DNA from: Desulfobacca acetoxidans
GTDB lineage: Bacteria; Desulfobacterota; Desulfobaccia; Desulfobaccales; 0-14-0-80-60-11
NCBI GenBank assembly: GCA_022736495.1
Contig: DZCR01000160.1
Span: forward strand, 1-6,942
Direction of reading: 5' to 3'
Length of the DNA stretch: 6,942 bases
The translations under genes and the position numbers were made by a program. Of the stretch, positions 6,864 through 6,942 are shown piece by piece. A model generated the notes under the pieces. The model saw nothing but the letters and a program-made list of their open reading frames with translations, searched no databases and was not told the DNA's origin. Within the stretch, counting starts at the first letter, position 1. Each line of letters starts with the position of its first letter.

Positions 6864-6885
6864 ACCGGAATCTTTTGAACAAGTC

Positions 6886-6942
6886 TTATTTTTTCTTCTT
6901 TTTCAAGAGAAAATGGGGAATGAAGCGCGGGTCAATGGTTTC
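6886..6942 (-). CDS. 3' end of an unidentified convergent gene
   Basis: On the - strand, a frame open from the right window edge ends at TAA (6888-6886). It encodes 18 residues, ETIDPRFIPHFLLKKKKK. A lysine-rich tail is a common end for a soluble protein, and the other two - strand frames are closed by stops within 40 bases of the window edge. The fragment is too short to identify. If real, it lies tail to tail with cheB, 22 bases apart, and marks the end of the chemotaxis operon. No convincing terminator hairpin is visible in the gap, so transcription may end inside the neighbour. Confidence 0.45.
   Translation of the reverse strand, partial: ETIDPRFIPHFLLKKKKK

Noticed and set aside
6871..6910. 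Possible terminator hairpin TCTTTTGAA / TTCAAGAGA after cheB
   Set aside because: Nine pairs including one G-U, but AT-rich, with a 22-base loop and no T-run after the stem on either strand.

Overview
The window holds one compact chemotaxis-type signalling operon, read on the + strand and flanked by pieces of two genes on the - strand. The proteins look like those of an anaerobic Desulfobacterota (former deltaproteobacterial) organism. The reasons are a receptor with a c-type haem motif in its periplasmic domain, a long CheA with two CheW-like regions at its end, and the sequence style of the receptor's signalling domain. This assignment is inferred from family resemblance only.

Layout: 1-257 (-) is the 5' part of a gene resembling a 4'-phosphopantetheinyl transferase. 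258-310 is a 53-base divergent intergenic region. 311-2110 encodes a membrane methyl-accepting chemotaxis protein. 2139-2606 is cheW, 2603-5410 cheA, 5391-5777 cheY and 5784-6863 cheB. 6886-6942 (-) is the 3' end of an unidentified convergent gene. The five + strand genes are packed closely: cheW/cheA overlap by 4 bases, cheA/cheY by 20, and cheY/cheB are 6 bases apart. They are almost certainly co-transcribed, with the first promoter upstream of 311.

How it works (family knowledge plus inference): the receptor would sense a redox-linked signal or a small ligand through a covalently bound haem outside the membrane. CheW couples it to the histidine kinase CheA. CheA phosphorylates its own His54, which passes phosphate to CheY (Asp59) and perhaps CheB (Asp57). 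CheB removes methyl groups from receptor glutamates. No cheR, cheD, cheC or cheZ is present, and the flanking genes suggest the operon ends at cheB, so the methyltransferase must be encoded elsewhere. Whether the output is flagellar, pilus-based or non-motility cannot be told from this window.

Most unusual points: the haem-binding receptor without a recognisable HAMP domain; the CheA with a charged insertion inside P5 and a further C-terminal CheW-like domain; the CheB receiver with an altered phosphorylation pocket; and a C8 tract in the CheB linker where loss of one C would create an immediate stop, leaving only the receiver half. I found no RNA genes, mobile elements or CRISPR arrays.
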